Source: Martinezella calliandrae (lineage in GTDB: Bacteria > Pseudomonadota > Alphaproteobacteria > Rhizobiales > Rhizobiaceae). From it: DNA of 64,000 bases. The notes beneath the pieces were generated by a model that was not told the DNA's origin, did no database searches, and was given only the letters and a program-made list of their open reading frames with translations. Numbering within the stretch: the stretch's first letter is position 1; every line of letters starts with the position of its first letter. The stretch lies in the NCBI RefSeq assembly GCF_030272695.1, contig NZ_JARFYN010000012.1:79224-143223 (forward strand), in the 5' to 3' direction. Made by a program: the position numbers and the translations under genes. Positions 36,019 to 45,941 of the stretch are shown piece by piece.

Positions 36019-37917
36019 ATGGCAGGTCGCGGAGACAATTCCAAAGCGAAGCCGGGCGCTCCGGTGGACATGGAGCCGTTGCGTCGGGCGATTACCGGCT
36101 GCGTGCGCTCTATCGCCGGCGATGCCGAGGTCGAGGTGGCCTTTGCCAACGAACGCCCGGGGATGACGGGAGAGCGCATTCGTCTGCCGGAGCTTTCGAG
36201 ACGGCCGACGGCGCATGAGCTGGCCGTGACGCGCGGCCTTGGCGACTCGATGGCGCTGAGGCTTGCCTGCCACGATGCCCGCGTCCACGCCACCATGGCG
36301 CCGCAGGGTGCCGATGCCCGCTCGATCTTCGATGCCGTCGAACAGGCGCGCGTGGAATCGATCGGTGCGCTGCGCATGAGCGGTATGGCCGCCAACCTCA
36401 ACTCGATGAATGCCGAGAAATATTCCAAGGCGAATTTCTCAGGCATCGAGCGGCGAGAGGATGCGCCCCTCGGCGAAGCCATGGCGATGATCGTGCGCGA
36501 GAAGCTGACCGGCCAGCAGCCGCCGGAAAGCGCCGGCAAGGTGCTCGACCTCTGGCGTTCATTCATCGAGGACAAGACCGGCGGCGAGCTCGACAATCTG
36601 CTGTCCACCATCAACGACCAGCAGGGTTTTGCGCGCGTCATCCGCAATATGCTTACGGCCATGGATATGGCCGAGGAATATGGCGATGAGGAGATGGAGC
36701 CGGATTCCGATGACGAGTCGGCCGAGGAGGACAAGCCGAGCGGCGAGGATCAGGACGACCAGGATGTCGAGAGCGATGATGGTTCCGACTCCGCGCCCGC
36801 CGAAGATAGCGAAGCCTCCGACGAGCAGATGGACGACGGCGAGATGGACGGCGCCGAAATCTCCGACGACGACATGAGCGAGGAGGGAGAAGAGGATTCG
36901 GAGACGCCGGGCGAGACCCGCCGTCCGAACACGCCCTTCGCCGACTTCAACGAGAAAGTCGATTATCACGTCTTCACCGAGGAATTCGATGAAACGACGA
37001 CGGCGCAGGAACTCTGCGACACCGTCGAGCTCGAACGCCTGCGTGCCTTTCTCGACAAGCAGCTTGCGCACCTGCAGGGCGCGGTCGGGCGGCTTGCCAA
37101 CCGCTTGCAGCGCCGGCTGATGGCGCAGCAGAATCGCGCCTGGGATTTCGATCTGGAAGAGGGATATCTCGACCCGGCGCGGCTGACGCGCCTGATCATC
37201 GATCCGATGCAGGCCCTGTCCTTCAAGATGGAGCGCGATACGCAGTTCCGCGATACGGTCGTGACGCTGCTGATTGACAATTCCGGCTCGATGCGCGGCC
37301 GGCCGATCACCGTTGCGGCGACCTGCGCCGATATTTTGGCGCGAACGCTGGAACGCTGCGGCGTTAAGGTCGAGATCCTTGGCTTCACCACCAAGGCCTG
37401 GAAGGGCGGACAGGCGCGCGAGAAATGGCTCGCAAGCGGCAAGCCGCAGACGCCGGGCCGGCTCAACGATCTCCGCCACATCGTCTACAAATCCGCCGAC
37501 GAGCCCTACCGGCGGGCGAGAACCAATCTCGGGCTGATGATGCGCGAAGGCCTGCTCAAGGAAAATATCGACGGCGAGGCGTTGATCTGGGCGCATAATC
37601 GCCTGCTCGGCCGCCGCGAGCAACGCCGCATCCTGATGATGATCTCGGACGGCGCGCCGGTCGACGATTCGACGCTGTCGGTCAACCCGGGCAATTACCT
37701 GGAGCGGCACCTGCGCGCCGTGATCGAGCAGATTGAGACGCGCTCGCCGGTGGAGCTGCTGGCGATTGGTATTGGCCACGACGTCACGCGCTACTATCGG
37801 CGCGCCGTGACGATCGTCGATGCCGACGAATTGGCCGGCGCCATGACGGAGCAACTCGCATCGCTGTTCGAGGATCAGGCAAGCTTGCCGCGCTCACGCA
37901 TGCGCAGCGCAAGCTGA
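36019..37917 (+). CDS. cobT: aerobic cobaltochelatase subunit CobT
   Basis: CobT (632 aa) partners CobS in the aerobic cobaltochelatase. Residues about 215-300 are a very acidic low-complexity linker (runs of Asp, Glu and Ser), as in known CobT. The C-terminal von Willebrand A domain carries the MIDAS motif DNSGSMRG (Asp420) and a later SDGAP turn, used for metal-dependent contact with CobN. It follows cobS closely on the same strand, with the phytase-like lipoprotein 82 bp downstream. Confidence 0.96.
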   Translation: MAGRGDNSKAKPGAPVDMEPLRRAITGCVRSIAGDAEVEVAFANERPGMTGERIRLPELSRRPTAHELAVTRGLGDSMALRLACHDARVHATMAPQGADARSIFDAVEQARVESIGALRMSGMAANLNSMNAEKYSKANFSGIERREDAPLGEAMAMIVREKLTGQQPPESAGKVLDLWRSFIEDKTGGELDNLLSTINDQQGFARVIRNMLTAMDMAEEYGDEEMEPDSDDESAEEDKPSGEDQDDQDVESDDGSDSAPAEDSEASDEQMDDGEMDGAEISDDDMSEEGEEDSETPGETRRPNTPFADFNEKVDYHVFTEEFDETTTAQELCDTVELERLRAFLDKQLAHLQGAVGRLANRLQRRLMAQQNRAWDFDLEEGYLDPARLTRLIIDPMQALSFKMERDTQFRDTVVTLLIDNSGSMRGRPITVAATCADILARTLERCGVKVEILGFTTKAWKGGQAREKWLASGKPQTPGRLNDLRHIVYKSADEPYRRARTNLGLMMREGLLKENIDGEALIWAHNRLLGRREQRRILMMISDGAPVDDSTLSVNPGNYLERHLRAVIEQIETRSPVELLAIGIGHDVTRYYRRAVTIVDADELAGAMTEQLASLFEDQASLPRSRMRSAS

Positions 37918-37999
37918 ATAGCCGATAATTCTGCCCGCGTCGGCCGCTCGGCCGGCACTTTGCCGATTTTCTCCCAGTTCCAAGGCGGCCCGAGAGCCC

Positions 38000-39016
38000 A
38001 TGAAACGCCTTTCAAGCGCGACCATGCTTGTGATGCTACTCGCCGGCTGCGGCCCAATGGATACATCGGAGGGCGGGCCGGCGGAAATCCATGCGACGGC
38101 GATTTCGGCGCTCAGGCCCGGTTCCGAGCAGACCCGGTTCGGTGCGCTCGAATTCCTCGGTGGTCTCGAACTCAGCTCCGACAATGCGCTCCTCGGCGCC
38201 CTATCTTCCATTCGCTTCCGCCCTGATCAGCGTCAGTTCGTTTCTGTCCTGGATACCGGCCACTGGCTGACCGGGGCGATTGAGCGTGACAAGGACGGCA
38301 GGCTGAGTGGCGTCGTCGATGCCCGCATCATGCCGATGATCGATCGTTTCGGTGAGACGGATGCCGGAAAGGGCGCAACGGATGCGGAGGGGCTGGCGTT
38401 GCGGGATAATCACGTGCTCGTCAGCTACGAGCAGAATCATCGCGTCGACGCCTATCCCAATCCCGGTTTCGAGACATCGCCGCCGGATGGCAACATTCCG
38501 ATCGTGATCCCGAAGAGGCAACTGCGCGCCAACCGCAGTTTGGAAGCCTTGATGATCGCGCCGCAATCAAGCCAGCTGTTGGGGGCGACAGTGATCGTCG
38601 CGGAGCGTAGCCTCGACGATCAGGGGAACATGCTTGCGGCAATCCTCGACGGACCGCTGAAGGGCCGTTTCACAGTGCGTCACTATGACGATTTCGACGC
38701 CAGCGACGGCGTTTTCCTGCCCGATGGCGATCTGCTGCTGCTGGAGCGGCGCTTCGATCTGGCGCACGGTATCGGCGTGCGCATCCGTCGCATTAGAGGC
38801 GACGATATCCGCCCTGATGCGATCGTCGACGGCGACATTGTCTTCCAAGCCGGGTCTAATATGCAGATCGATAATATGGAAGGACTGGACGCCTTCCGAG
38901 CCGAAGATGGCACGACCCATCTGATCATGGTTTCCGACGACAACCATTCGATCCTGCAGCGGAGCTTGATGCTGGAATTCCGGCTGCTCGATGAGAACCT
39001 GGTCAGCCTGAAATAA
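38000..39016 (+). CDS. phytase-like (esterase-like) domain lipoprotein
   Basis: A protein of 338 aa with a lipoprotein signal peptide (TMLVMLLAGC) and then a beta-propeller-like domain of the Phytase-like/esterase-like family: LSSIRFRPDQRQFVSVLDTGHW, DAEGLALRDNHVLVSYEQNHRV, RSLEALMI, DGVFLPDGDLLLLERRF and NMEGLDAFR. The conserved acidic residues that would bind calcium are kept. Actual substrate is unknown; the family name rests on fold similarity. It is probably periplasmic or outer-membrane attached. Confidence 0.82.
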   Translation: MKRLSSATMLVMLLAGCGPMDTSEGGPAEIHATAISALRPGSEQTRFGALEFLGGLELSSDNALLGALSSIRFRPDQRQFVSVLDTGHWLTGAIERDKDGRLSGVVDARIMPMIDRFGETDAGKGATDAEGLALRDNHVLVSYEQNHRVDAYPNPGFETSPPDGNIPIVIPKRQLRANRSLEALMIAPQSSQLLGATVIVAERSLDDQGNMLAAILDGPLKGRFTVRHYDDFDASDGVFLPDGDLLLLERRFDLAHGIGVRIRRIRGDDIRPDAIVDGDIVFQAGSNMQIDNMEGLDAFRAEDGTTHLIMVSDDNHSILQRSLMLEFRLLDENLVSLK

Positions 39017-39099
39017 GCTCGGCCGGAGAGGCGGCAACCGGCATTGAGGAAAGCTGGCCGCCGGGCTGCATGCTGGCTTTTCACTTCCCAGGATAGGAT

Positions 39100-39639
39100 A
39101 AGTGCACGCCCGTTATCGATAAACCCCTCGTTCTGGTGCATGGCTTGTTTGGCAGCTTGAGCGACCCCAAGATCCTCGGTGCTTTCGGGAATGCCGATGT
39201 TCAAGCGCCTGACCTGTGTTCTGGTCCGGGCAAATCGCCGTCAAATCCGACGAAGAGGTTGCTGAGATCATCTCGGGCTATGAAGCGGACCCGGATGCAT
39301 GGATCGCGGGCGCGGGCGTGCGGCTTGACGATTGGACGTCGATGCTTGCGAGACAGTGGCTGGCAAACCAGCCGGCCTCAACCATCAAGGCGCAGGCGAA
39401 GGCCGTTGTCGCGGCTACGGGAAGAGTCGACTACCTCGAGGGCATCCGAGGTCTGATGGCGTCTGACATGCCCGTCTATCTTATCGCCGGCGCGTTCGGC
39501 GCAGGGATGGGACATGCCAGACTGGGCTAACGATATGTGCATAGTGCGAATCAACATACGGAACGCCGGTCACTTGATGATGGCGGAGGATCCGGCAGCT
39601 TTCTCTGCGGCGGTCCTCACCTGGCTCTCCTATCGCTGA
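39100..39639 (+). pseudogene. decayed alpha/beta hydrolase
   Basis: Three pieces in two frames make up the remains of one alpha/beta hydrolase. Piece one reads KPLVLVHGLFGSLSDPK to APDL (frame of 39100). Piece two, from about 39215, reads FWSGQIAVKSDEEVAEIISG and on to MPVYLIAGA in another frame. Piece three, from about 39510, reads WDMPDWANDM and AGHLMMAEDPAAFSAAV back in the first frame, ending at TGA 39639. The segment with the GxSxG nucleophile between APDL and FWSGQ is missing, so an internal deletion of roughly 70-80 codons plus two frameshifts is inferred. The normal start codon is also lost. Confidence 0.75.
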
Positions 39640-39685
39640 AGAACCGAAGCGTCGCGGGTATGCCGCACGCTTCGATCTCAGCTGC

Positions 39686-40321
39686 TCAGGCGGCCCGGGC
39701 TGGCTTCATCGGCTTCAGCACGTTCATCAGCGCGCCATACGGCAGCAGCATGACGAGGCCGACCGTCATCTTCACGGAGAAATCGCCGATCGCCCAGGAG
39801 ATCCAGCGCGGTGCCGACGTCTGGAAGACACCGAGGATCGGCGCCCAGTCGATCGCGAAGGGCTCGTTGGGGCCGAAAAACGCGAAGAACGGCGCGAAAG
39901 CGAAGGAGAAGAACATCACGGTGTCCAACATCGAGCCGATCAGTGAACCGAACAGCGGTGCGCGCCACCAGGCCATGCGGCGCAGGCGGTTGAACACGGA
40001 GATGTCGAGAAGCTGGCCGGCGAGATAGGCCGAACCGGAGGCGATCGCGATGCGTGGCTGCGCGGTATAGAACGACAAAGCGACGCCGACGACGAAACCG
40101 GCAAACACCACCTTTCGCGCGGCCTTGGGGCCGAACTGGCGGTTGGTGAGATCGGTGATCAGGAAGGCGACGGGATAGGTAAACGCGCCCCAGGTGAGGA
40201 TATCCGCAAGATTGACGCCGGCAAGCGTCGCATGCAGCGGATACTGCACGAGGATATTGGAGGCGACGACGACCAGCGTCATCAGCAGAACGTAGAGAAG
40301 GGTATGGCGTGCTGTAAGCAT
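39686..40321 (-). CDS. yhhQ: queuosine precursor transporter (YhhQ/VUT family)
   Basis: An inner-membrane protein of 211 aa of the vitamin-uptake-like transporter family. It has about six hydrophobic segments and the family motifs NILVQYP, ADILTWGAFTYPVAFLITDLTNRQFG, ASGSAYLAGQLLDISVFNRLR and the FGSLIGSMLDTVMFFSFAF region. YhhQ imports queuine precursors (preQ0/preQ1). The 115-bp gap to rpmB contains the rpmB terminator and a short A-rich leader resembling a preQ1 element. The start is ATG 40321. Confidence 0.87.
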   Translation of the reverse strand: MLTARHTLLYVLLMTLVVVASNILVQYPLHATLAGVNLADILTWGAFTYPVAFLITDLTNRQFGPKAARKVVFAGFVVGVALSFYTAQPRIAIASGSAYLAGQLLDISVFNRLRRMAWWRAPLFGSLIGSMLDTVMFFSFAFAPFFAFFGPNEPFAIDWAPILGVFQTSAPRWISWAIGDFSVKMTVGLVMLLPYGALMNVLKPMKPARAA

Positions 40322-40366
40322 TTTTTTATCCTGGGTGATGCCACCAGTTGGAGGAAACCAGACATG
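40322..40366 (-). promoter_or_regulatory. possible preQ1-type translational leader
   Basis: The 45 nt before yhhQ read, on the minus strand, CTGGTTTC, a small internal hairpin, CATCACCCAG, then GGAT and AAAAAA directly before ATG. The CTGG/CCAG stem, a C-rich loop side and an A-rich tail are the layout of a class I preQ1 aptamer, but the core consensus is incomplete. The gene encodes a queuosine precursor transporter, which makes the idea attractive. Unverified. Confidence 0.22.
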
Positions 40367-40372
40367 GAAAAA

Positions 40373-40408
40373 GGCTTGTCCGGAAGTTATCCGTGCAAGC
40401 CTTTTAGC
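40373..40408 (-). terminator. Rho-independent terminator of rpmB
   Basis: On the minus strand AAAAGGCTTG, a loop, and CAAGCCTTTTT form a 10-bp stem with the U-run, starting about 28 bp after the rpmB stop. Confidence 0.85.
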
Positions 40409-40436
40409 CCGTATGATATCGCAAAGTACCTGTAGC

Positions 40437-40736
40437 TTAGGCAGCTACGGCAGCTTCAGCGGACTTCTTGACGATCTGACGACGCAGCAGGCGAGCGCGC
40501 ATGCTGAGTTCGTTTTCGCTTGCCTTCAGGAGGAAAGCGTCCAGACCGCCGCGATGCTCGACCGAGCGGAGCGCTGCAGCGGAAACGCGCAGGCGGTAGC
40601 GCTGGCCGAGAACGTCGGAGATCAGCGTGACCTGGCAGAGGTTCGGCAGGAACCGACGCTTGGTCTTGTTATTGGCGTGGCTGACATTGTTGCCCACGAG
40701 GACGGCCTTGCCGGTCAATTCGCACATGCGGGACAT
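40437..40736 (-). CDS. rpmB: 50S ribosomal protein L28
   Basis: L28 (99 aa), a structural protein of the large ribosomal subunit. It starts [17 protein letters not shown] and has the conserved [15 protein letters not shown] and [22 protein letters not shown]. The ATG at 40736 is supported by AGGTG 4-5 nt upstream; the longer frame has no support. The Ala/Lys-rich tail is the usual alphaproteobacterial extension. It is monocistronic with its own terminator. Confidence 0.96.
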   Translation of the reverse strand: MSRMCELTGKAVLVGNNVSHANNKTKRRFLPNLCQVTLISDVLGQRYRLRVSAAALRSVEHRGGLDAFLLKASENELSMRARLLRRQIVKKSAEAAVAA

Positions 40737-40973
40737 GAAACACCTACTTTTGTTTTTCTTGGCCATCGGATAGTCATTCCGGGCAAAACCCAGCGCGCAA
40801 TCCAACAGGCCATAATTGGAAAGTTGCGGTTCTATAGTCAGCGCGGCCGGCTACGTCAAGCCAAACCTTGAGCTTTCCCGCAATTCCGTCAAAAAGCTGC
40901 TGTTTTCTCACCGTCGCAGGAAGTGCATAATGCGCCTATATATGCTGCCTGCTCTTTGTTAAAGGCTCTGGTC

Positions 40974-41747
40974 ATGGTTCTTCGAAGGTGGCTTTTTATT
41001 TCGGCTCTGGTGGCGTCGATGCCGTTGATGGCATCGGCCGAAGTGCTGCGGCATGAAACGCAATATCGTGTGGCGCTTGCGGGCTTTCCGATCGCGAGGG
41101 CGGATTTCAAGACCGAGGTCAAGAACAAGCAGTTTACAATCCGGGGCGATATTACCTCGGCCGGCCTCGCAGATCTTGTCACGTCGATCGATGCGAAAAC
41201 CGATGTAACAGGCACTGTCGGCGACAGCAAGCTACAAGCGACGCATTACACGCTCTATTACAAGAGCGGCAAAAAGGAACGCACCTACGATGTCGCCTAC
41301 GCCAATGGCAATGTGACGTCGAATACGATCACACCGGAGCCGAAGCGACCGCAGAGTTGGATACCCATCCATGATGCGGATTTGCGCTCGGTGCTCGACC
41401 CGATTTCTGGCATGATCTTTCCGGCCACTGCCAATCTCAACCTCTGCAATCAGACCTTGGCTGTCTTCGACGGCGAGATGCGCATGGATCTGAAACTGTC
41501 GCCGAAGGGATCTCACACGTTTTCGACGGATGGGTTCAAGGGCAAGACGATCGCTTGCGGCGTGCGCTTCATGCCCAAGAGCGGCTATAAGGGAACGCGC
41601 AAGGATTATCTCTATCTCGCCAAGACCGATGGCATGGAGATCTGGTTTGCCAAGGCCGACACCATGAATGTATATGCACCTGTCTACGTCCGTATCCCGA
41701 CGCAATATGGAACAGTGACGATAACCGCCGTGAAATACGGCAGCTAG
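40974..41747 (+). CDS. DUF3108 domain exported protein
   Basis: A protein of 257 aa with a signal peptide (WLFISALVASMPLMASA, residues 5-21) and a DUF3108 domain: HETQYRVALAGFPIARADF, then DVTGTVGDSKLQATHYTLYYKSGKKERTYDVAYANG. The family is periplasmic with a beta-rich fold and no known activity. The ATG at 40974 is chosen because AAAGG lies about 8 nt upstream and the signal peptide begins there. Divergent from rpmB. An EamA transporter follows after 16 bp. Confidence 0.83.
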   Translation: MVLRRWLFISALVASMPLMASAEVLRHETQYRVALAGFPIARADFKTEVKNKQFTIRGDITSAGLADLVTSIDAKTDVTGTVGDSKLQATHYTLYYKSGKKERTYDVAYANGNVTSNTITPEPKRPQSWIPIHDADLRSVLDPISGMIFPATANLNLCNQTLAVFDGEMRMDLKLSPKGSHTFSTDGFKGKTIACGVRFMPKSGYKGTRKDYLYLAKTDGMEIWFAKADTMNVYAPVYVRIPTQYGTVTITAVKYGS

Positions 41748-41763
41748 ACGGGCTTCTGACAGA

Positions 41764-42693
41764 ATGGCCCGCGGCGACAGACTGGGGGCCAGCTTGAAGT
41801 TTCGCGCAACATTGACGGGGTTTGCGGCCATCGTGATGTGGTCGTTTCTGGCGTTGCTGACTGTGGCGTCGGGTAAGATACCGCCGTTTCAATTACTTGC
41901 CATCTGTTTCGCCATCGGCAGCATCCCCGGCATCGTTGTTCTCACATCGAGGCCAGAGCGCGCGCGATTGCTGCGTCAGCCGGCCAAGGTCTGGATCACC
42001 GGCATTGGCGGACTGTTCGGCTATCATTTTCTCTATTTCACCGCCCTGCGTCATGCGCCGGCAGTCGAGGCGGGGTTGATCGCCTACCTCTGGCCGTTGC
42101 TGATCGTCGTCGGTTCGGCGCTTTTGCCGGGCGAGCGGTTGCGCTGGTACCATATCGTCGGCGCACTGATGGGGCTAGCCGGCACGGTGCTGATCGTCGG
42201 ACGCAACGGGTTTCACTTCGAAGGAGCTCATGCCATCGGTTATGGGGCGGCTTTCCTTTGTGCTTTCACCTGGTCCGGTTATTCGCTGATCACGCGCCGG
42301 TTCGAGGCGGTGTCGACCGATGTCGTCACCATATTCTGTCTAGTGACGTCAGCTCTTTCCTTGGTCTGCCACCTCGGGCTGGAGAATACGATCTGGCCGG
42401 AGACGACGTCGCAATGGATCGCCGTTCTTGGGCTCGGCCTCTTTCCGGTGGGGGCTGCCTTCTACGCCTGGGATTATGGCGTCAAGAACGGCGATATCCA
42501 GATTCTCGGCGCTGCCAGCTATGCGGCACCGCTGCTCTCGACGCTGATCCTGACCGTTTTCGGTTTTGCCGAAGCGAGTTGGGGCATTGCGCTTGCCTGC
42601 CTTCTGGTGACCGGCGGCGCCGTGCTGGCGGCCCACAGGATGATCCTGCGCCGTGACGGGGGTGGCGCGGCGCAGGCGGAAGCGGCCGAATAG
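41764..42693 (+). CDS. EamA-family DMT-superfamily transporter
   Basis: An inner-membrane protein of 309 aa with ten hydrophobic segments in two EamA repeats. Recognisable are MWSFLALLTVASGKIPPFQ, YLWPLLIVVGSALLPGERL and SYAAPLLSTLILTVFGFAE. It resembles the aromatic amino acid exporter YddG (the GxxxFYAWDYGVKNGDIQILG part), but the substrate is not certain. It follows the DUF3108 gene closely. The 3' end converges with the broken DUF985 cupin gene. Confidence 0.87.
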   Translation: MARGDRLGASLKFRATLTGFAAIVMWSFLALLTVASGKIPPFQLLAICFAIGSIPGIVVLTSRPERARLLRQPAKVWITGIGGLFGYHFLYFTALRHAPAVEAGLIAYLWPLLIVVGSALLPGERLRWYHIVGALMGLAGTVLIVGRNGFHFEGAHAIGYGAAFLCAFTWSGYSLITRRFEAVSTDVVTIFCLVTSALSLVCHLGLENTIWPETTSQWIAVLGLGLFPVGAAFYAWDYGVKNGDIQILGAASYAAPLLSTLILTVFGFAEASWGIALACLLVTGGAVLAAHRMILRRDGGGAAQAEAAE

Positions 42694-42705
42694 GCTTTCG
42701 GCGGC

Positions 42706-43127
42706 TCAGGCGGCGGGTTTCCAGTCAGGCGCGGCCATTTCGAAGCTCGAAAACTCAAAGCCGGGTGCGACTGTGCAGCCCACAAGCGTAAATTCGCCAA
42801 GGCATTGGCCGCCTGCCACCAGTCTGCTGGAATGATCGCCTGAGGACGCTCGCCTTTTGCGAGGTCGGCGCCGAGAACAATCGTCTCGCTCATCTTACCA
42901 TCGGCGGAACGATAGAGCGCCAGTGGGGCACCGGCATAATAGTGCCAGACCTCGGCCGCATCGCGCACCCGGTGCCAATGCGAGCGCTGGCCCGCTTCCA
43001 AGAGGTAGTAGATTGCGGTCGAATGTCCGCGCGCGCCGCCGTGCTGATCGCGAAATGTCTGCACATACCAGCCGCCCTCCGGATGCGGCTGCATGGAAAG
43101 CGCCTCGATGATCTCTTTCGGCTGCAT
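42706..43127 (-). pseudogene. frameshifted DUF985 cupin protein
   Basis: The N-terminal 100 residues (EIIEALSMQPHPEGGWYVQTF, then IYYLLEAGQRSHWHRV and EVWHYYAGAPLAL, up to IIPADWWQA) are a clear cupin_5/DUF985 protein. At about 42807-42813 the frame is lost. The sequel QCLGEFTLVGCTVAPGFEF, SSFEMAAPDW and the proper stop at 42706 lie in another frame. Comparison with the expected WWQAGGQC suggests a 4-bp deletion (GGCG). The unshifted frame instead runs on antisense over the neighbouring transporter to 42519. Its ATG overlaps the gloB stop (TGATG). Function of DUF985 proteins is unknown. Confidence 0.75.
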
Positions 43128-43897
43128 CAGAAATTGTCCTTGCGCTTGCGGATTTCGGCAAAAACTTCCTCGTTGCTGCGGCTTTCCATCAGCAGATTCC
43201 TGCGGATCGACGGGTCGGCGGCGCGCAGGAAGGGATTGGTTTCCTTCTCCAGCGCGAGCGTCGTCGGGATGGTGAATTTGCCTTCGGCCCTTAGAGCCTC
43301 GATGTCGGCGGCACGCGCTTTTAGCCTTTCATTGCCGGGATCAATGGTCACGGCAAATCGGGCGTTGGAGAGCGTATATTCGTGACCGAAATAGATAGCG
43401 GTTTCGTCCGGTAATACGGCAAGCTTCTGCAGAGATGCCCACATGTCCGCCGCCGGCCGTTCGAACAGCCGACCGCAGCCGAGCGCAAACAGCGTGTCGG
43501 CGGCGAAAAGCAGCTTGTCGTCAACGAAGTGGTAACAGATATGGCCGGCCGTATGGCCTGGTGTCTCGATGACATCGACGGTGTGATTGCCGAACTCGAA
43601 GGTGTCGCCGTCGCCATAGGCGCGGTCGAGGCCCGGAATGGCGACGGCCTCGTTGATCGGACCGATGATCTCGCAGCCGAATTGCTCCTTCAGCGCCAAA
43701 TTGCCTTCGACATGGTCGGTATGATGATGGGTGGTGAGGATGTGGGTGATCGTCCAGCCGCGGCGTTCAGCGGCCGCCAGAATGGGGTCCGCCTCGGGAG
43801 CGTCGATCGATGCCGTATAGCCGCTTTCGGGATCATGGACGAGTACGCCAAAATTGTCGGAGCGGCAGATAAATACCTCTAATTCCAAGGGTTTCAT
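43127..43897 (-). CDS. gloB: hydroxyacylglutathione hydrolase (glyoxalase II)
   Basis: A metallo-beta-lactamase-fold thioesterase of 256 aa splitting S-lactoylglutathione to lactate and glutathione. The binuclear metal site is THHHTDH (ligands His57, His59, Asp61, His62), with [22 protein letters not shown] [14 protein letters not shown] and [14 protein letters not shown]. The C-terminal HAGH domain ends in [11 protein letters not shown]. The start ATG 43897 fits the family; ATG 43915 is also in frame. It is coupled with the downstream cupin by a 1-bp overlap. Confidence 0.93.
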   Translation of the reverse strand: MKPLELEVFICRSDNFGVLVHDPESGYTASIDAPEADPILAAAERRGWTITHILTTHHHTDHVEGNLALKEQFGCEIIGPINEAVAIPGLDRAYGDGDTFEFGNHTVDVIETPGHTAGHICYHFVDDKLLFAADTLFALGCGRLFERPAADMWASLQKLAVLPDETAIYFGHEYTLSNARFAVTIDPGNERLKARAADIEALRAEGKFTIPTTLALEKETNPFLRAADPSIRRNLLMESRSNEEVFAEIRKRKDNF

Positions 43898-43980
43898 GGT
43901 CGAAATAGTCCTCATCGATGCGGTTTACTCGGAATGTAGGCGGTTCGGCCTTGAAGTCCAACGGCCGGCTGATAACATTT

Positions 43981-44796
43981 ATGGCGATGCACGCCGATAT
44001 CGTCGATCTCCGCCAATTCTATCATTCCGAGCTCGGGCGCTTGGCGGAACAGTCTATCGCCATGGCGCTTTCTTCGATCTGGTCGCGGCTGCCGGATGAG
44101 CGTCTTGTAGGCCTCGGCTATGCCGTTCCCTATCTCGATCGTTTCCGCGCCGATACCGAGCGCACCTTCGCCTTCATGCCGGCCGGGCAGGGGGCCGTGA
44201 ATTGGCCGGTGGATTCGGTGTCGTCGACAGCACTGATCTTCGATGAGGAATTGCCGCTGCCGGACAGTTCCATCGACCGCGTGTTGATGGTGCATTCGCT
44301 TGAATTCGCCGAGAGCCCGCGCGAGACGCTAAAGGAGCTTTGGCGGGTTTTAGCGCCCGGCGGCCGGCTCGTCATCGTGGTGCCGAACCGCAGAGGCGTG
44401 TGGGCGCGCATGGAGCACACGCCCTTCGGTTCCGGTCGCCCCTATTCGCGCGGGCAGCTCACTGCGCTGCTGCGCGAGACCAATTTCACGCCGGGAGCGA
44501 CGGCGGAAGCACTCTTCTTTCCTCCTTCAAAGCTGCGCGCATTCTTGCGTCTCAGACGCGCTTTCGAGCGGGTCGGTCGTACCCTCTGGCCGGCTTTTTC
44601 CGGTGTCATCATCGTCGAGGCGCAGAAGCGGCTTTATCAGGGCCTGCCGGTTGCCGTCCGCGCTTCGCGCCGCGTCTTCGTACCGGTATTGGCGCCGCGC
44701 GGCATCCCGACGACGCGCGACGGTGTGTCGTTGGATGGGCGACCGCCAAACACTCGACAAATTCGTCAATCCGCATTAATGCCACGGGGTGTCTAA
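43981..44796 (+). CDS. class I SAM-dependent methyltransferase
   Basis: A methyltransferase_11-type protein of 271 aa. The SAM-binding fold is recognisable in [54 protein letters not shown] and the C-terminal [13 protein letters not shown]. The glycine-rich loop is degenerate (GLGYAVPYL), as is usual in this rhizobial group. The substrate is unknown. It is divergent from gloB and ends 35 bp before hisC. ATG 43981 or 43987 is the start; neither has a good Shine-Dalgarno. Confidence 0.85.
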   Translation: MAMHADIVDLRQFYHSELGRLAEQSIAMALSSIWSRLPDERLVGLGYAVPYLDRFRADTERTFAFMPAGQGAVNWPVDSVSSTALIFDEELPLPDSSIDRVLMVHSLEFAESPRETLKELWRVLAPGGRLVIVVPNRRGVWARMEHTPFGSGRPYSRGQLTALLRETNFTPGATAEALFFPPSKLRAFLRLRRAFERVGRTLWPAFSGVIIVEAQKRLYQGLPVAVRASRRVFVPVLAPRGIPTTRDGVSLDGRPPNTRQIRQSALMPRGV

Positions 44797-44831
44797 ACCG
44801 GAATTTTCCGGCCCTTCCCAAGGTCGATCCC

Positions 44832-45941
44832 ATGAGCATGGAAATGAGCAAGCCCGTCCCGCGCCCCGGCATCCTCGATATCGCCGCCTATGTGCCGGGT
44901 AAGGAACATGCGCCGGGCGTTGCGCGGGTGTTTAAGCTCTCCTCGAACGAGACGCCGTTCGGCGCAAGCCCGAAGGCCATCGAGGCTTTCCGTGCTGCCG
45001 GCGAGCACTTGGAGCGCTATCCGGACGGGCAGGCCAAGGAGCTGCGCCAGGCGATCGCCGACGTTCACGGCTTAAATACCGCCAATATCCTCTGCGGCAA
45101 CGGTTCCGACGAGCTGCTCGCTCTGCTCTGCCATGTTTATCTTGGCGCCGGCGATGAAGGCATCGTCACCGAGCACGGCTTCCTGATCTACAAGATCCAG
45201 ATCATGGCCGCAGGTGCTACACCGGTTACGGTGAAGGAGAAGGATTGCAAGGTCGATGTCGACGCGATTCTCGCCGCTGTCACCGACAAAACCAAGATCG
45301 TCTTCATCGCCAATCCGGCAAATCCGACAGGCACCTATGTACCGGTCAGCGAAATCCGTCGTCTGCAAGCGGGTTTGCCGAGGCATGTCATCCTCGTGCT
45401 TGACGCTGCCTATGCCGAATATGTCCGCCGAAACGACTATGAGGCCGGCCTCGAAATCGTCTCCTCGAATTCCAATGTCATCATGACCCGCACATTCTCG
45501 AAGATTTACGGGCTGGCAGCGTTGCGTGTCGGCTGGATGTACGGGCCGGTCGATATTGTCGATGCGCTGAGCCGTGTCCGCATGCCGTTCAACATGAATG
45601 GTGCCGCCATTGCCGCTGGTGCTGCCGCGATGCGCGATCAGGCCTTCATTGCACAGGCGGTTGCGCACAACATTCTGTGGATCGAGAAAGTGACGAAAGC
45701 ATTCGAAGCCCTCGGTCTCGAGGTCACGCCGTCGGTCGCCAACTTCGTGCTCGTGCATTTTCCCGATACCGACGGCAAGCGCGCCGCCGATGCCGACGAG
45801 TTCCTGACCAGCCGCGGTTATATCCTGCGCGCTGTGCGTGCTTACGGCTTCCCGAATTCGCTGCGCATGAGCATCGGCACGGAAGAGGCCAATCTGGGCG
45901 TCATCGACGCGCTGACCGAATTTATGGGACCGAAGGCATGA
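44832..45941 (+). CDS. hisC: histidinol-phosphate aminotransferase
   Basis: A class I/II PLP aminotransferase of 369 aa for the eighth step of histidine synthesis, also able to act on aromatic 2-oxo acids. It has [47 protein letters not shown] and the Schiff-base lysine in [15 protein letters not shown] (Lys224). The start is ATG 44832 with AAGG about 9 nt upstream. tyrA overlaps its stop by 4 bp, a common hisC2-tyrA pair in alphaproteobacteria in which HisC probably also serves tyrosine or phenylalanine synthesis. Confidence 0.93.
   Translation: MSMEMSKPVPRPGILDIAAYVPGKEHAPGVARVFKLSSNETPFGASPKAIEAFRAAGEHLERYPDGQAKELRQAIADVHGLNTANILCGNGSDELLALLCHVYLGAGDEGIVTEHGFLIYKIQIMAAGATPVTVKEKDCKVDVDAILAAVTDKTKIVFIANPANPTGTYVPVSEIRRLQAGLPRHVILVLDAAYAEYVRRNDYEAGLEIVSSNSNVIMTRTFSKIYGLAALRVGWMYGPVDIVDALSRVRMPFNMNGAAIAAGAAAMRDQAFIAQAVAHNILWIEKVTKAFEALGLEVTPSVANFVLVHFPDTDGKRAADADEFLTSRGYILRAVRAYGFPNSLRMSIGTEEANLGVIDALTEFMGPKA

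Noticed and set aside
36559..37854. 431-codon frame on the minus strand
   Set aside because: Antisense to cobT, whose domains and MIDAS site are clear.
42519..42705. Extended C-terminus of the DUF985 protein running over the EamA transporter gene
   Set aside because: It is the out-of-frame read-through after the frameshift; the genuine C-terminus lies in another frame and stops at 42706.
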